A stretch of 64,000 bases of DNA from Actinopolymorpha pittospori (GCF_014873875.1 NZ_JADBEM010000001.1:4092001-4156000); one strand, 5' to 3'; shown: positions 1 through 8,891, counted from the first letter of the stretch. Made by a program: numbers and translations. Notes: generated by a model from the letters alone, not told the origin.

Positions 1-770
1 TTGCCGATCATGGCGTGGGAGTACGCATCGACGACGTGGACGTGGCCGATGCCGGTGTTCTGCGCAACGTCGACGCGGAGGAGCTCCGGCGCTCGCTCTC
101 CGGTAGGTACTTCGACGAACCGAGGCGACACGGGAAGTGGTTGGTGGGGCCGACGCGGCTCGCCCGAAGCGGGCATCAACCCGACGATCCCAGCCTGGTC
201 TTCCATTTCGGAATGACCGGCGGTCTCGTGTGGGCGGACCGCGACGGAGCCGAACGGCATCGCCACGACCGCATCGTGCTGGTGTTGTCGAACGGCGAGC
301 TGCGTTATCGCGACATGCGCAAACTCCAAGGAGTACGACTTTCTCGCACGGACACCGATGTCGGCGAACTGCTCGGAAATACCGGACCGGATGTGTTCGA
401 CCTCACGCCGGCCGAACTCGGGGCGCGCCTCGCGGGGCTCCGCCGTCAGGTCAAACCCGCGCTGATGGACCAGGAGGTCGTGGCGGGGCTTGGCAACCTG
501 TTGGTGGACGAGATCCTGTGGCGCTCACATCTGCATCCGGCTCGGCCGACCACGGACCTTTCGCGCGCCGATCGCGACCGGATGTACCGACGAATGCGAA
601 CCGTCCTGCGGACCAGCGTGGCGGTTGGGCACGTGCCGGGACGGTCCTCCTGGCTCACCGGAAACCGCGAGAAGGAAGGCGCGCCCTGCCCGCACTGCGG
701 CACACCGCTTCGGCATTCGCGCATCGGCGGACGTACCACCGTATGGTGCCCGCACTGCCAGGAACGCTGA
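1..770 (+). CDS. Fpg/Nei-family DNA glycosylase/AP lyase (5' end outside window)
   Basis: Base-excision repair enzyme of the MutM/Nei family; it removes oxidised bases and cleaves the abasic site. The reading frame is open to the left edge, so the N-terminal catalytic proline (usual start PELPEVE) lies outside the window. The visible part begins in the N-terminal beta-sandwich, with a run ending RRHGKWLV, then HFGMTGGL and YRDMRKLQGV. The helix-two-turn-helix region reads QEVVAGLGNLLVDEILW. The protein ends in an intact four-cysteine zinc finger, CPHC-x16-CPHC. The GTG at base 15 is an internal codon, not the true start. Whether the preferred substrate is 8-oxoguanine (MutM) or oxidised pyrimidines (Nei) cannot be decided without the N-terminus. 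Confidence 0.9.
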   Translation, partial: ADHGVGVRIDDVDVADAGVLRNVDAEELRRSLSGRYFDEPRRHGKWLVGPTRLARSGHQPDDPSLVFHFGMTGGLVWADRDGAERHRHDRIVLVLSNGELRYRDMRKLQGVRLSRTDTDVGELLGNTGPDVFDLTPAELGARLAGLRRQVKPALMDQEVVAGLGNLLVDEILWRSHLHPARPTTDLSRADRDRMYRRMRTVLRTSVAVGHVPGRSSWLTGNREKEGAPCPHCGTPLRHSRIGGRTTVWCPHCQER

Positions 771-892
771 CGAGCCGCCCGCCCGAGCGCGCACGGCGGC
801 GGGAGCGAGCAGTCCAGAAGGCAGCCGGAGCCGAGATCGCTTCGGGATGGTGGAGAGTGGACCGGAGACTCCTACGCAGGAAGGAGAACGCC

Positions 893-1462
893 ATGTGGGG
901 GAATCGGCCGACCGTTACCGGTCTGGCGGTGTCAACGACGACAGTCATGGCGCTGGGGGTCGGAAGCGTGGCCCTGGTAGGTGGCCAGTCCGCGTTGGGG
1001 GCGGACACGCAAGGCGCCGCTCGCGGCGCTCAACAGGCCCAGCAGGCTCCGGCGCCCCAAGTCGCACCGGGCGGTGTGCGTGCCGAGCCCGGCGGGCACG
1101 GCTGGGGCAAGGCGAGCCGGGTGCTGCACGGTGAGTTCGTCGTTCCGAAACGCGGCGGTGGATATGAGACGGTGAGGATTCAGCGGGGATCCCTGCAGAG
1201 TGCGTCTTCCACTGAAATCACGCTGCGGAGCGCGGACGGTTACCGCCAGACATACCGCCTTGGGTCCGACACCGTTGTCAACGCAGGGTCCGCGGGCCTT
1301 CGGTCGATCGGCCAGGGCGACATGGTGAGCGTGGCGGCGACCGTGAGCGGACACAGCGCGACCGCGCTCTACGTCGCGGACATCTCGCACCTGCGTTCGG
1401 CGTTCGAGAAGCACGCACCCAGCTCTCCTGATCATTCGGGCATGGGTGGCGCGGGCGACTGA
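893..1462 (+). CDS. Secreted DUF5666-like protein
   Basis: A 189-residue protein with a probable Sec signal peptide: positively charged start, a hydrophobic stretch at about residues 9-31, and a likely cleavage after SALGA. A Gln/Ala/Pro-rich linker follows (about residues 40-65). The C-terminal domain (about 80-165) has repeated short beta-type runs such as RGSLQSASSTEITLRSADG and GDMVSVAATV, resembling the DUF5666 fold found in secreted actinobacterial proteins. The ATG at 893 is preceded by AAGGAG (881-886), which fixes the start. The function is unknown. The gene stands alone and is followed by a long hairpin. Confidence 0.7.
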   Translation: MWGNRPTVTGLAVSTTTVMALGVGSVALVGGQSALGADTQGAARGAQQAQQAPAPQVAPGGVRAEPGGHGWGKASRVLHGEFVVPKRGGGYETVRIQRGSLQSASSTEITLRSADGYRQTYRLGSDTVVNAGSAGLRSIGQGDMVSVAATVSGHSATALYVADISHLRSAFEKHAPSSPDHSGMGGAGD

Positions 1463-1478
1463 ACGGCCCAGGTGTCTT

Positions 1479-1525
1479 CGTGACGGGGATCCGGTGGCGG
1501 GTGCCGTCGCCGGATCTCCGTCACG
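1479..1525 (+). terminator. Long hairpin after the secreted-protein gene
   Basis: Bases 1479-1494 pair with 1510-1525 to form a 16-bp stem (CGTGACGG/CCGTCACG at the base) with a single G-T position that would be a G-U wobble in RNA; the loop is 15 nt. It starts 16 nt after the stop codon at 1460-1462. There is no T-run, as is common in high-GC actinobacteria. It is probably an intrinsic terminator or an mRNA 3'-end stabiliser. Confidence 0.6.
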
Positions 1526-1788
1526 AGACGTGCCTCGTGCGTCGGAACAACAGCGGATGAACAAGGGCAAGTCAGGGCCAAGTCGGGGCCGCGCACGCGC
1601 CCGCGGTGGCCGCACCGCAAGTCGCCCTTGCCACGGGGATAGCCTGGATGACGTTCCGCCTCCGGTCACGACGAGACCGGGTGGCATCAAGGACTGGTGA
1701 GCCTCGACGTGGATGCCAACCGCGGCAGGCCTCCGCCGACGGAGTGACAGGTGTTCGACGACATCCGCGACCGACGAGGCGCGCGGCG
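1526..1788. other. Intergenic region upstream of the SDR gene
   Basis: Together with the preceding hairpin this is a stretch of about 325 bases without a convincing gene. Reading frames here have actinobacterial base composition but no start with a ribosome-binding site and no recognisable protein. It presumably carries the SDR promoter; no clear -35/-10 pair could be assigned. Confidence 0.4.
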
Positions 1789-2577
1789 ATGACGTGGTGG
1801 CTCTCCCTCGCCGACCGCACGGCCCTGGTCACCGGATCCGCGCGCGGGATCGGCCTGGAGATCGCTCGCGGGCTCGGCCTGGCCGGTGCTCGGGTCTTTC
1901 TCAACGGCCGCAGTGAGGACAACACCCGCCGGGCGGTCGAGTCCCTTCGCTCGGAACGTATCGCCGTCGAGTCCCTGTGCTTCGACGTCACCGACGAGGC
2001 GGCGGCGACCGCCGCGCTCGACTCCACACCGGCGGAGATCGACGTCCTCGTCAACAACGTCGGCCAGCGGGACCGCCGCGGAGTCTTCGAGATGACGCCG
2101 GCGGACTTTCGGCGGTTGCTCGAGTCCGACCTCATCTCGGCCTACATGTTGAGCCAGCTCGTGGCGACGCGGGTTGTCGAGCGCCATGCGACCGGCCGGA
2201 TCGTCAACATCTCCTCCACCATGGGTCAGCTCGGACGAGCGGACGACGCGGCCTACTCCACCGCGAAGGCGGGGTTGAACGGACTCACCCGCACGTTGGC
2301 GGCCGAGCTCGGCAGCCACGGGATCACCGTCAACGCCATCGCACCCGGACTGATGGCCACGGAGACCAACGCGCACGCGCTCGCGGATCCGGCGTGGACG
2401 GAGTGGGTCGAGCAGGTGACCGCGATCAGGCGCTGGGGACGTGCCGAGGACGTCTCCGGGATCGTCGCCTTTCTCGCCAGCGACGCTGCGAGCTACATCA
2501 CCGGCGAGACCATCGGTGTCAATGGTGGATTGACGGCGACGCTTCCGCGTCCACCGAAGTCGGCCACGCGCTTCTAG
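1789..2577 (+). CDS. Short-chain dehydrogenase/reductase (SDR)
   Basis: A 262-residue NAD(P)-dependent oxidoreductase of the classical SDR family. Visible motifs: cofactor-binding TGSARGIG (about residues 15-22), LVNNVGQ (NNxG-type), and the catalytic Ser and YSTAK pair (ISSTMGQLG...AAYSTAK). A C-terminal SDR signature, GETIGVNGG, is also present. It resembles gluconate 5-dehydrogenase and 3-oxoacyl-ACP reductase-like members, but the substrate cannot be deduced. The ATG at 1789 begins MTWWLSL just before the Rossmann fold, giving the normal family length. The stop overlaps the TetR gene on the other strand by 3-4 bases, so the two genes are convergent with no terminator between them. Confidence 0.88.
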   Translation: MTWWLSLADRTALVTGSARGIGLEIARGLGLAGARVFLNGRSEDNTRRAVESLRSERIAVESLCFDVTDEAAATAALDSTPAEIDVLVNNVGQRDRRGVFEMTPADFRRLLESDLISAYMLSQLVATRVVERHATGRIVNISSTMGQLGRADDAAYSTAKAGLNGLTRTLAAELGSHGITVNAIAPGLMATETNAHALADPAWTEWVEQVTAIRRWGRAEDVSGIVAFLASDAASYITGETIGVNGGLTATLPRPPKSATRF

Positions 2578-3176
2578 CTCCTGGTCGAGGGGGGTGGCAG
2601 GGTCGTGGCCGCCGGACGTAGGCCGTCGACGAGCAGGGCGAGGTATCTCCGTCGGTCCGCGCCCCGCGGGTCACCGGGGTGGATCGTGGCGAGTGCCATG
2701 ACCACGACTGCGGCGAGGTCACGGGCTTCCAACTCCGGGCGGACGAGATGCGCCGCGGCCGCCCTCCGTAGCGGCCGGTCCATGGCGGCGATGTAACGGT
2801 GCAGCAGTTGCGGGTCCGTCAGGTTCGCCTCGCGCGCCAGGGCACTCACCACCTGCCGCCCGGCGAGCACGTCCACCGTGGCCCGTAGGCACTTCACCAG
2901 ATCGTGCCACGGGTCGTCGGTCTCGGCCGCGCTCGCGGGCTCGATCTCGGTGGTGAGGACGTGGTCGACGACGGCTCGCACGAGTTGGTCGCGGGTGCGG
3001 AAGCGCCGGTAGAGGGTCGCGACGCCCACACCCGCACGCCGGGCCACCTCCTCGAGGGAGACGTCGGGGCCGTCCTCCTCGAAGGCCTGCCCCGCCGCGA
3101 CGATGATGCGTTCGTAGTTGCGCGCCGCGTCGACCCGCAGACCTCGCTCGCGCGTCGTCCTCGTTCGCACCGTCAT
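2574..3176 (-). CDS. TetR-family transcriptional regulator
   Basis: A 200-residue repressor-type protein. The N-terminal TetR helix-turn-helix is clear: IIVAAGQAFEEDGPDVSLEE then ARRAGVGVATLYRRFRTRDQ (about residues 24-66). The C-terminal ligand domain is generic and includes a segment with DPQLLHRYIAAMDRP. It lies 51 bp downstream of the P450 gene on the same strand, so it is probably cotranscribed with it and may control it; a role in controlling the convergent SDR gene is also possible. The ligand is unknown. Confidence 0.87.
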   Translation of the reverse strand: MTVRTRTTRERGLRVDAARNYERIIVAAGQAFEEDGPDVSLEEVARRAGVGVATLYRRFRTRDQLVRAVVDHVLTTEIEPASAAETDDPWHDLVKCLRATVDVLAGRQVVSALAREANLTDPQLLHRYIAAMDRPLRRAAAAHLVRPELEARDLAAVVVMALATIHPGDPRGADRRRYLALLVDGLRPAATTLPPPSTRS

Positions 3177-3227
3177 GGTCGCGTTGTCACCCTCCTTCGA
3201 CCGCCGTGAGGCGGCCGGTGTGCCGCC

Positions 3228-4430
3228 TCACCACGTGATGGGTAGGGAGTGAAGTCCGTAGACCACGTGGTAGGCGCGGAAGTCGATCTCGTCGTAGGGC
3301 ACGGCGAGCGCGAGGTCGGGGAAGCGGCGGAGCAACGCCGGGAAGGCGAGGCGCATCTCCATCCGGGCGAGCGGCGCACCGAGGCAGTGGTGGACGCCGT
3401 GGCCGAACGCGACATGGCCGGGAGCGCCTCGGCTGATGTCGAGCCGGTCGGGTTCGGCGACGAGTGCCGGGTCACGGTTGGCCGCGGGCAGTGCCAGCAC
3501 GAGGAGCTGACCCGCCGGGATGGTCTGGCCGGCGATCTCCACCTCGGTCGTCGTGGTCCTCGGCATCCCGGAGTGCACGATGGAAAGCCAACGCAGCAAC
3601 TCCTCGACGGCCGGCTCGACCTGGCTCGGGTCGTCGCGGACGGCGGCGAGTTGCTCGGGGTGACGCAGCAGCGCCAGGGTGCCGAGGCCGAGCATGTTCG
3701 ACGTCGTCTCGTGTCCGGCGATCAGGAGCAGCGAGGCGATGCCGACGAGTTCGGCCGCACTGAGGTCGTCACCGTGTTCGCGTACGAGCATGCCGAGCAT
3801 GTCCTCGCCGGGGTCGGCCTGGGCGCGCGCGACCAGGCTGGCCATGTAGGCACGCCCCTCGCGGCCGAGCGCCAGTCGTTCCTCGATGGGCAGGGACATG
3901 TCCAGCTGGCGGCTGGAACGGTGCTGGAACTCCGCCCGGTCGGCATAGGGAACGCCGAGCAGCTCGCAGATCACCAGCGACGGGACCGGAAGAGCGAAGT
4001 GGGAGACCAGGTCGGCAGGCTTGCCGGAGTTTTCGAGGTCGTCCAGCGCCGCGTCGACGATCTCGGCGATCCGTGGCTCCAGTCGCCGCATCCGCCGGAC
4101 GGTGAACTCCGGTGTGAGCATGCGGCGCAGGCGGCTGTGGTCGGGCGGGTCCATCCCGAGGAGCTGCCCGGCCCGCATGTCGGCGAGCTCCTCCTTGCTC
4201 ACGGAGGCGGCGCCCGGGGGCGGGTAGGCCTCCGAACGCTGGTTGCTGAACCGGGTGGGGTCGGCGAGGACCTCACGGACGTCTTCGTAGCGGGTCACGA
4301 GATAGGCCGGTTGGCCGAACGGTGTCACGACCTTGGTGACGCCCTCGTTCTCACGTGCCTGGGCGAGAGCCTCGACCGGATCGAACCGCGCGCGCTGCAT
4401 GTGAAGGGGCATCACCGGCACTTCGGTCAT
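3228..4430 (-). CDS. Cytochrome P450
   Basis: A 400-residue soluble class I (CYP105/107-like) P450 monooxygenase. Diagnostic motifs: I-helix oxygen-activation AGHETTS, K-helix ExxR within EELLRW, and the haem-thiolate loop FGHGVHHCLGAPLAR carrying the cysteine ligand. The ATG at 4430 (MTEVPVMPLHMQRA) follows GGAGAGG at the proper distance, so the longer upstream extension is rejected. No ferredoxin or ferredoxin reductase gene is adjacent; electron partners must come from elsewhere. It is followed 51 bp later by a TetR gene. The substrate cannot be predicted. Confidence 0.93.
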   Translation of the reverse strand: MTEVPVMPLHMQRARFDPVEALAQARENEGVTKVVTPFGQPAYLVTRYEDVREVLADPTRFSNQRSEAYPPPGAASVSKEELADMRAGQLLGMDPPDHSRLRRMLTPEFTVRRMRRLEPRIAEIVDAALDDLENSGKPADLVSHFALPVPSLVICELLGVPYADRAEFQHRSSRQLDMSLPIEERLALGREGRAYMASLVARAQADPGEDMLGMLVREHGDDLSAAELVGIASLLLIAGHETTSNMLGLGTLALLRHPEQLAAVRDDPSQVEPAVEELLRWLSIVHSGMPRTTTTEVEIAGQTIPAGQLLVLALPAANRDPALVAEPDRLDISRGAPGHVAFGHGVHHCLGAPLARMEMRLAFPALLRRFPDLALAVPYDEIDFRAYHVVYGLHSLPITW

Positions 4431-4603
4431 CGTTCGTCCTCTCCGCTGGTGGCTCGACAGTTCGACGCTACACCGAAGTGACAGGAGGCTATCGGTTCTC
4501 GGCGTAGTCCGATTTCGGCGGTTTCTACCGAACGTCCAGCCGCCCGGTCGGTCGAGGCGGCCGTGGCCGCCTCGACCGTCATCGTCCCTCGCTCGGCCGC
4601 TCC

Positions 4604-5731
4604 TCAACCGCTGACGGCGGCGAGGAGGGTGACCGCGACTGTGCCCACCACGGCCACGACCGCGACGGCGATGCTCGTCGGGTTACCGAGGTTGAAGGTC
4701 CAACCGATGCCCACCCGCTTCTGCACGAGGATCGCCGGGTCGTCCCGGTTGATGTAGAGGGTGCCGGCGAGCCGCCAGTACCGGTCGTCGTCGGTGTGCG
4801 CGGTGCCCGGCCGCTCGGGCTCCGCACCGTCGGTGGTGGCGATGCGGGTGCCGCCCTGGCCGGTGCGCACCGACACGCCTACGACGTACGCCGTGCCGAT
4901 CAGGGGCAGCAGCACCAGGCCGAGAACCGTCCAGCCCTGCGGCGTCTGGCCCTGCCACATCGGGATCATGCCGAGCAGGATGCTGGCGTTCGCGCAGGCG
5001 ATCAGGACCAGCAGGGCGCGGCCGATGCGGCGAAGGAACATGCGGTGCTGTTGGGCGGAACGCTGCGGTGCCGAGGGTTCCAGGTCGGCGCGGGAGCGGA
5101 ACGACCACACCAGCAGCCCGATGATGAGGACGGTGAGGAGCGCCTCGAGGACCACGGGCATCCCGACCACCCAGGGGGACTTGTCCCGCCACGCGTCGAC
5201 GGTGGTGCCGTTGGAGTGCCAGGGGACCCGTGCCGGCATGGACGGGTACATCGCGATGCCCGCGACGAGGGTGGCGAGCACCACCGCTACGGACAGCAGG
5301 GTCCAGACCCACGGGAAGTGCTCGGGTGTCGTGCGCAGCGAAGTGTCGACGGTGACGCGCTGTCGTACGTTGTCGTACCAGCGCTGCTCGGCCTTCGCCC
5401 GAAGGATCGAGGCCCGGGCGCGCAGGTAGAACACCACCACCGCGAGGACGAGCGGCAGGATCGGCGCGATGCCGACCGGCACGGCGGCCGCGGGCGAGCC
5501 CCCGTCGAACACCGACGAGAGCACGACGCTCGCGAGGAGCACCAACATGCCACTCACCAGCATGCGGTGCCGGAACGTCCGGTTCGCTTCGACGATCGCG
5601 TCGTCTCCCACCCGGTCGGCGGGTACGCGGACGCCGAACGGGAGGTCCGGCCGCTGGATCGATGGCATCAGCCAGGCCGACCCGGTCACGACGACGACCG
5701 GCGTGAGGCTTGTGGCGACGGCCAGAATCAT
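4604..5731 (-). CDS. DUF1648/DUF5808 integral membrane protein
   Basis: A 375-residue membrane protein with about eight hydrophobic segments. The central part carries a DUF1648-type motif (MPARVPWHSNG) and the C-terminus a DUF5808-type block (YWRLAGTLYINRDDP, then VGIGWTFNLGNP). Such proteins are often paired with YtrA-type GntR regulators, as here: the ATG at 5731 overlaps the stop of the regulator gene by 4 bp (ATGA), showing translational coupling. The exact role is unknown; relatives include SdpI-like immunity or signalling membrane proteins. Confidence 0.78.
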   Translation of the reverse strand: MILAVATSLTPVVVVTGSAWLMPSIQRPDLPFGVRVPADRVGDDAIVEANRTFRHRMLVSGMLVLLASVVLSSVFDGGSPAAAVPVGIAPILPLVLAVVVFYLRARASILRAKAEQRWYDNVRQRVTVDTSLRTTPEHFPWVWTLLSVAVVLATLVAGIAMYPSMPARVPWHSNGTTVDAWRDKSPWVVGMPVVLEALLTVLIIGLLVWSFRSRADLEPSAPQRSAQQHRMFLRRIGRALLVLIACANASILLGMIPMWQGQTPQGWTVLGLVLLPLIGTAYVVGVSVRTGQGGTRIATTDGAEPERPGTAHTDDDRYWRLAGTLYINRDDPAILVQKRVGIGWTFNLGNPTSIAVAVVAVVGTVAVTLLAAVSG

Positions 5732-6156
5732 GACTCCCCCTCTCGCGCGCTCTCCTGAGCGGCGAAGCTGCGTAGGACACCGCGGCAGATCTCGAGAACC
5801 TCTTCGTCGCTCACCCCGTGGGCGGACGCCTCGGCGAGCAGGGTCGTCGCCCGGGCGGTCCAGTCCGGTACGAAGTCCGGCTCCGGTGGACCCGACGTGC
5901 GGTCCCGCGAGACGACGGCGCCGGACTTGCGGTTGATGCGTAACAGCCCCTGCTGTCGCAGGAGGTCGTACCCCTTGTTCACGGTGTGGAAGTTGACGCC
6001 GAAGTCGCTGGCCAGCGCCCGTGTGGAGGGCAGCGGGCTGCCGGTCCGGAGCAGTCCGGCGGCGATCGCCTCGACGACGCGGTCGCGAAGCTGCTGGTAG
6101 ATCGGCACCTCGCTGTCCAGGTCCACTTCGAGGATCACTTGCGGCCTCACCTCCAT
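5728..6156 (-). CDS. GntR-family regulator, YtrA subfamily
   Basis: A 142-residue regulator. The winged-helix domain fills residues 8-80: PIYQQLRDRVVEAIAAGLL, LPSTRALASDFGVNFHTVNK, and the wing LLRQQGLLRINRKSGAVVS. Only a short C-terminal segment follows, as in YtrA-type GntR proteins that control ABC exporters. It is translationally coupled to the DUF1648 membrane protein and divergent from an ABC exporter operon; the shared 166-bp gap is the obvious place for its operator. Confidence 0.88.
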   Translation of the reverse strand: MEVRPQVILEVDLDSEVPIYQQLRDRVVEAIAAGLLRTGSPLPSTRALASDFGVNFHTVNKGYDLLRQQGLLRINRKSGAVVSRDRTSGPPEPDFVPDWTARATTLLAEASAHGVSDEEVLEICRGVLRSFAAQESAREGES

Positions 6157-6251
6157 CTGTTCGCAACGGTTGCACTCTGATGCGTTTGTTCGATTTGTTA
6201 TAGAACAGATTCACATCTGCGGGCAAGTTCTGGGTCCGAGCTTACGGCCAT

Positions 6252-6274
6252 CTGCTATACAACTACTAGCACAG
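6252..6274. promoter_or_regulatory. Candidate YtrA-type operator/promoter
   Basis: In the divergent gap, which is unusually AT-rich for this genome, an imperfect inverted repeat CTGCTA (6252-6257) and TAGCACAG (6267-6274) with 9 nt between lies about 50 bp before the ABC exporter start. YtrA-type repressors usually bind such widely spaced inverted repeats at ABC exporter promoters. Assignment is by position and symmetry only. Confidence 0.35.
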
Positions 6275-6322
6275 GTAGCCAAGCGCCATCAGAGCTCGCC
6301 CTCAGCACCTGGAAGGACCGGC

Positions 6323-7255
6323 ATGACCAGCGGCCACCTCTCGATCGACGTGACCAACCTGACCAAGCGTTTCCACGCGGTCACCGCGGTCTCGGACCTG
6401 AGCTTCACCGTCCGACCGGGCTCCATCACCGGTTTCCTCGGCCCGAACGGGTCGGGCAAGACCACGACGATGCGGATGATCCTCGGCCTCGTCGCTCCCA
6501 GCTCGGGCACCGCGACGATCGGTGGCCGGCGGTATCGCGACATCCCACGGCCGTCGGCGACGGTCGGCGCTGTGTTGGACGCCTCGGCGTTCCACCCCGG
6601 GCACACGGCGCGGGAGCATCTGCGGATCTACTGCGCGATGGGCGGGTATCCCGACCGCCGCGCGGACGAACTGCTCGCCGTCCTCGGGCTGGCTGACGCG
6701 GCGAACCGCCGGACGAGGCAGTTCTCCACCGGCATGCGCCAGCGGTTGAACCTCGCGACCGCGCTGCTCGGTGACCCGCGCGTGCTGCTGCTCGACGAAC
6801 CGAGCAACGGCCTCGACCCGGAGGGAATGGCGTGGCTGCGCGAGTTGCTGCGCGGCCTCGCCCGGGACGGCCGGACCATCCTCATCTCCAGCCACGTGCT
6901 CAGCGAGCTCCAGCAGATCGTCGACGACGTGGTGGTGATCCGCGGCGGACGGATGGTCGCCGCCGGATCCCTCGAGGAGCTCGCCAGCGGCACCCTGCCA
7001 CCTGTCCTCCTGCGTTCGCCGCAGGCCGACCAGCTCGCGACCCTCCTCAAGCAGCACGCCGCGGACGGCCTGGCGGCGAGCAGGGTCGAGGACGTCGAGC
7101 CGGGTCGGCTGCGGGTGCACGGCCTGCGCACCGAGCAGATCGCCGACCTCGCGGCCCGGGCCGACGTCCGTCTGTACGAGATCGGCACCGAGGCCTCCAA
7201 CCTCGAAGAGTGGTTCCTTTCGTTGGGTGACGACCGTCAGGGAGAGAACAGATGA
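6323..7255 (+). CDS. ABC exporter ATP-binding protein (DrrA/CcmA type)
   Basis: A 310-residue ATPase. Walker A GPNGSGKTT, signature FSTGM (variant of LSGGQ typical of DrrA-type exporters), Walker B VLLLDEPSNGLDP and the switch His in SSHVLSE are all present, so it should be catalytically competent. The C-terminal 80 residues form the accessory domain usual in this class. The ATG at 6323 follows GGAAGGA. It overlaps the permease gene by 4 bp (ATGA). The pair is divergent from a YtrA-type regulator; such sets often respond to peptide antibiotics or cell-envelope stress, but the substrate is unknown. Confidence 0.9.
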   Translation: MTSGHLSIDVTNLTKRFHAVTAVSDLSFTVRPGSITGFLGPNGSGKTTTMRMILGLVAPSSGTATIGGRRYRDIPRPSATVGAVLDASAFHPGHTAREHLRIYCAMGGYPDRRADELLAVLGLADAANRRTRQFSTGMRQRLNLATALLGDPRVLLLDEPSNGLDPEGMAWLRELLRGLARDGRTILISSHVLSELQQIVDDVVVIRGGRMVAAGSLEELASGTLPPVLLRSPQADQLATLLKQHAADGLAASRVEDVEPGRLRVHGLRTEQIADLAARADVRLYEIGTEASNLEEWFLSLGDDRQGENR

Positions 7256-8049
7256 GCAGGCTCGTCAAGGCGGAGTTGCGTAGGTTGCTCGCGACCAGGA
7301 TCTGGCAGGTGGGCCTGCTGTGCGCGGCCCTGTGCGGTGGCGGGCTGGTCGGGTTGCTGACGCTGATCGGACCGGAGAACTTCCAACCACCCATGCCAGG
7401 CGTGGACACCGAGGTAGGGGTGGGCACCATCCTCGGCATGGTCGGCTTCACGGTGTTCGTTCCGGCCGTGCTCGGCACACTGGCGGTGCCGTCGGAGTAC
7501 CGCCACCGCACGGTCACCTACACGTTCCTGTTCGCCCCGCGGCGCGGGCAGGTCCTGACGGCCAAGCTGGTCGCCTACGCCGCCGCCGGTCTGACGTACG
7601 GCGTGGTGCTCGCCGGCACCGCCGCCGCCGCGCTCTACGGCGGCGCGGCGGTCCACGGACTCACGCTCGGTCCGTCCACGGGGACGGTCCTCGAGGTCCT
7701 GACCAGGCTCGCCCTGTCCATGGCGGTGTACGTGCTGATCGGTGTGGGCGTCGGCGCGCTGATCCGCAACCAGGTGGCGGCGCTGCTCGTGGTCGTGGGC
7801 TACTTCTACATGGGGGAGACGCTGCTGTCGATGATCCCCTGGGTCAACCAGCTCTACCCGCTCCTGCCCGGTGGAGCCACCGCCGCTCTCACCGGATTCA
7901 CCTACGTCACCGACGCGATGGCCACCGAGATCGGTACGACCTCCATCGATCTGCTGTCCCCCACGGGCGGGGGTCTGCTGCTCGCGGGGTACGCGGTGGC
8001 CGCCGCGGCGCTCGCCGTCGCGGTACCGATGCGGCGCGACGTCCAGTGA
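7252..8049 (+). CDS. ABC-2-type exporter permease
   Basis: A 265-residue membrane protein with six predicted hydrophobic segments and the ABC-2 pattern, including the soluble coupling stretch VPSEYRHRTVTYTFLFAPRR between the first helices, which is characteristic of this exporter family. Its ATG overlaps the stop of the ATPase gene (ATGA), so the two are expressed together. The substrate is not predictable. Confidence 0.85.
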   Translation: MSRLVKAELRRLLATRIWQVGLLCAALCGGGLVGLLTLIGPENFQPPMPGVDTEVGVGTILGMVGFTVFVPAVLGTLAVPSEYRHRTVTYTFLFAPRRGQVLTAKLVAYAAAGLTYGVVLAGTAAAALYGGAAVHGLTLGPSTGTVLEVLTRLALSMAVYVLIGVGVGALIRNQVAALLVVVGYFYMGETLLSMIPWVNQLYPLLPGGATAALTGFTYVTDAMATEIGTTSIDLLSPTGGGLLLAGYAVAAAALAVAVPMRRDVQ

Positions 8050-8129
8050 GGGGTGGCGGGGCAGCGTCCGGTGCGGCGTCCGGCGTCCGGCGTGCGGCGT
8101 TCGGTGGCTGGTGGCTGGTGCGGCGACGG

Positions 8130-8891
8130 TCAGCCGGGGTGGAACGCCCTGCTCCTGACCACGCTCTGCACCTCGTAGATGGATCCCTGCCGCGCATGCG
8201 TGGGTAGGGGGATCCGGACCGGGACGGGTTCGAGCCGGGGTTCGAGGACGGGGTCGCCCCGCAGCAACCGGCTGTTGAACTCGTCCCAGTCGCCCGACCC
8301 GACCAGCGGCCAGGCGTCGGCGGCGGCGTACTCCGCGAGGAGGAACCGTCGTGGCCGCGTGGAGGTGTTCGGCGCCGACCCGTGCAGGAGCCGGGCGTGG
8401 TGCACGGAGATGCCGCCGGCGTGCAGTTCGATGGGGACCGCCCGCTCCAGCAGCCCGTCCGGGGCGGTGACCGCGCCGGCGAAGTACCCGTCCTGGTGGT
8501 GGTCGAGGACCGGTCCGTGGTGAGACCCCGGCACGACCATCAGGCGCTTCGTCGTCCTGTAACGGATCCTGGCACCGATCAGTTCGGCGACGATGTCCAG
8601 GATCCGCCGGTGGCGCAGCACCCGGTCGTACACGTCGTGTTGGTGGTGTGGGGCCTTCAGCCGGCGGAGCCTGGGACGTTCGGGGGAGTGGCCCGGTTCG
8701 AGGTCGAAGACCTCCGTATGCGTGGTGACCTGACGCGAGCGTTCGACGAACTCCTCGGTGACGGCTCGCAGTTCGGCGACCTCCGCCGTGGTGAGGACGT
8801 TCTCCACGGCGATGTAGCCACGGTCGTGGTAGGCGGCCACCTGGTCGGCACCAAGGGCCGCCTGCTCCTCCACGGAGTGTCCGGCGCTCAT
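8130..8891 (-). CDS. PhyH-type dioxygenase homologue with internal deletion of the iron-binding core
   Basis: A 253-residue member of the phytanoyl-CoA dioxygenase (PhyH) family. The N-terminal half is normal (AAYHDRGYIAVENVLT; GHSPERPRLRRLK; IVAELIGARIRYRTTK) and the C-terminal half is normal (MVVPGSHHGPVLDHHQDG; SVHHARLLHGSAPNTS). In the family, the segment between the IRYRTTK-type strand and the VPGSH loop holds the WHQD-type motif that supplies two of the three Fe(II) ligands. Here RTTKRL runs straight into MVVPGSH (around 8535-8550), an apparent in-frame loss of about 40-45 residues. The reading frame is otherwise intact. Activity as a 2-oxoglutarate oxygenase is therefore doubtful. The gene follows a sugar importer operon, 140 bp after its last permease. 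Confidence 0.75.
   Translation of the reverse strand: MSAGHSVEEQAALGADQVAAYHDRGYIAVENVLTTAEVAELRAVTEEFVERSRQVTTHTEVFDLEPGHSPERPRLRRLKAPHHQHDVYDRVLRHRRILDIVAELIGARIRYRTTKRLMVVPGSHHGPVLDHHQDGYFAGAVTAPDGLLERAVPIELHAGGISVHHARLLHGSAPNTSTRPRRFLLAEYAAADAWPLVGSGDWDEFNSRLLRGDPVLEPRLEPVPVRIPLPTHARQGSIYEVQSVVRSRAFHPG

Noticed and set aside
1-216. Short ORF starting at base 1
   Set aside because: It overlaps the glycosylase frame, which has clear homology in the other frame.
3249-4481. Long plus-strand frame (410 codons) across the P450 gene
   Set aside because: It is the antisense shadow of a clear P450 with all motifs; high GC third positions keep opposite frames open.
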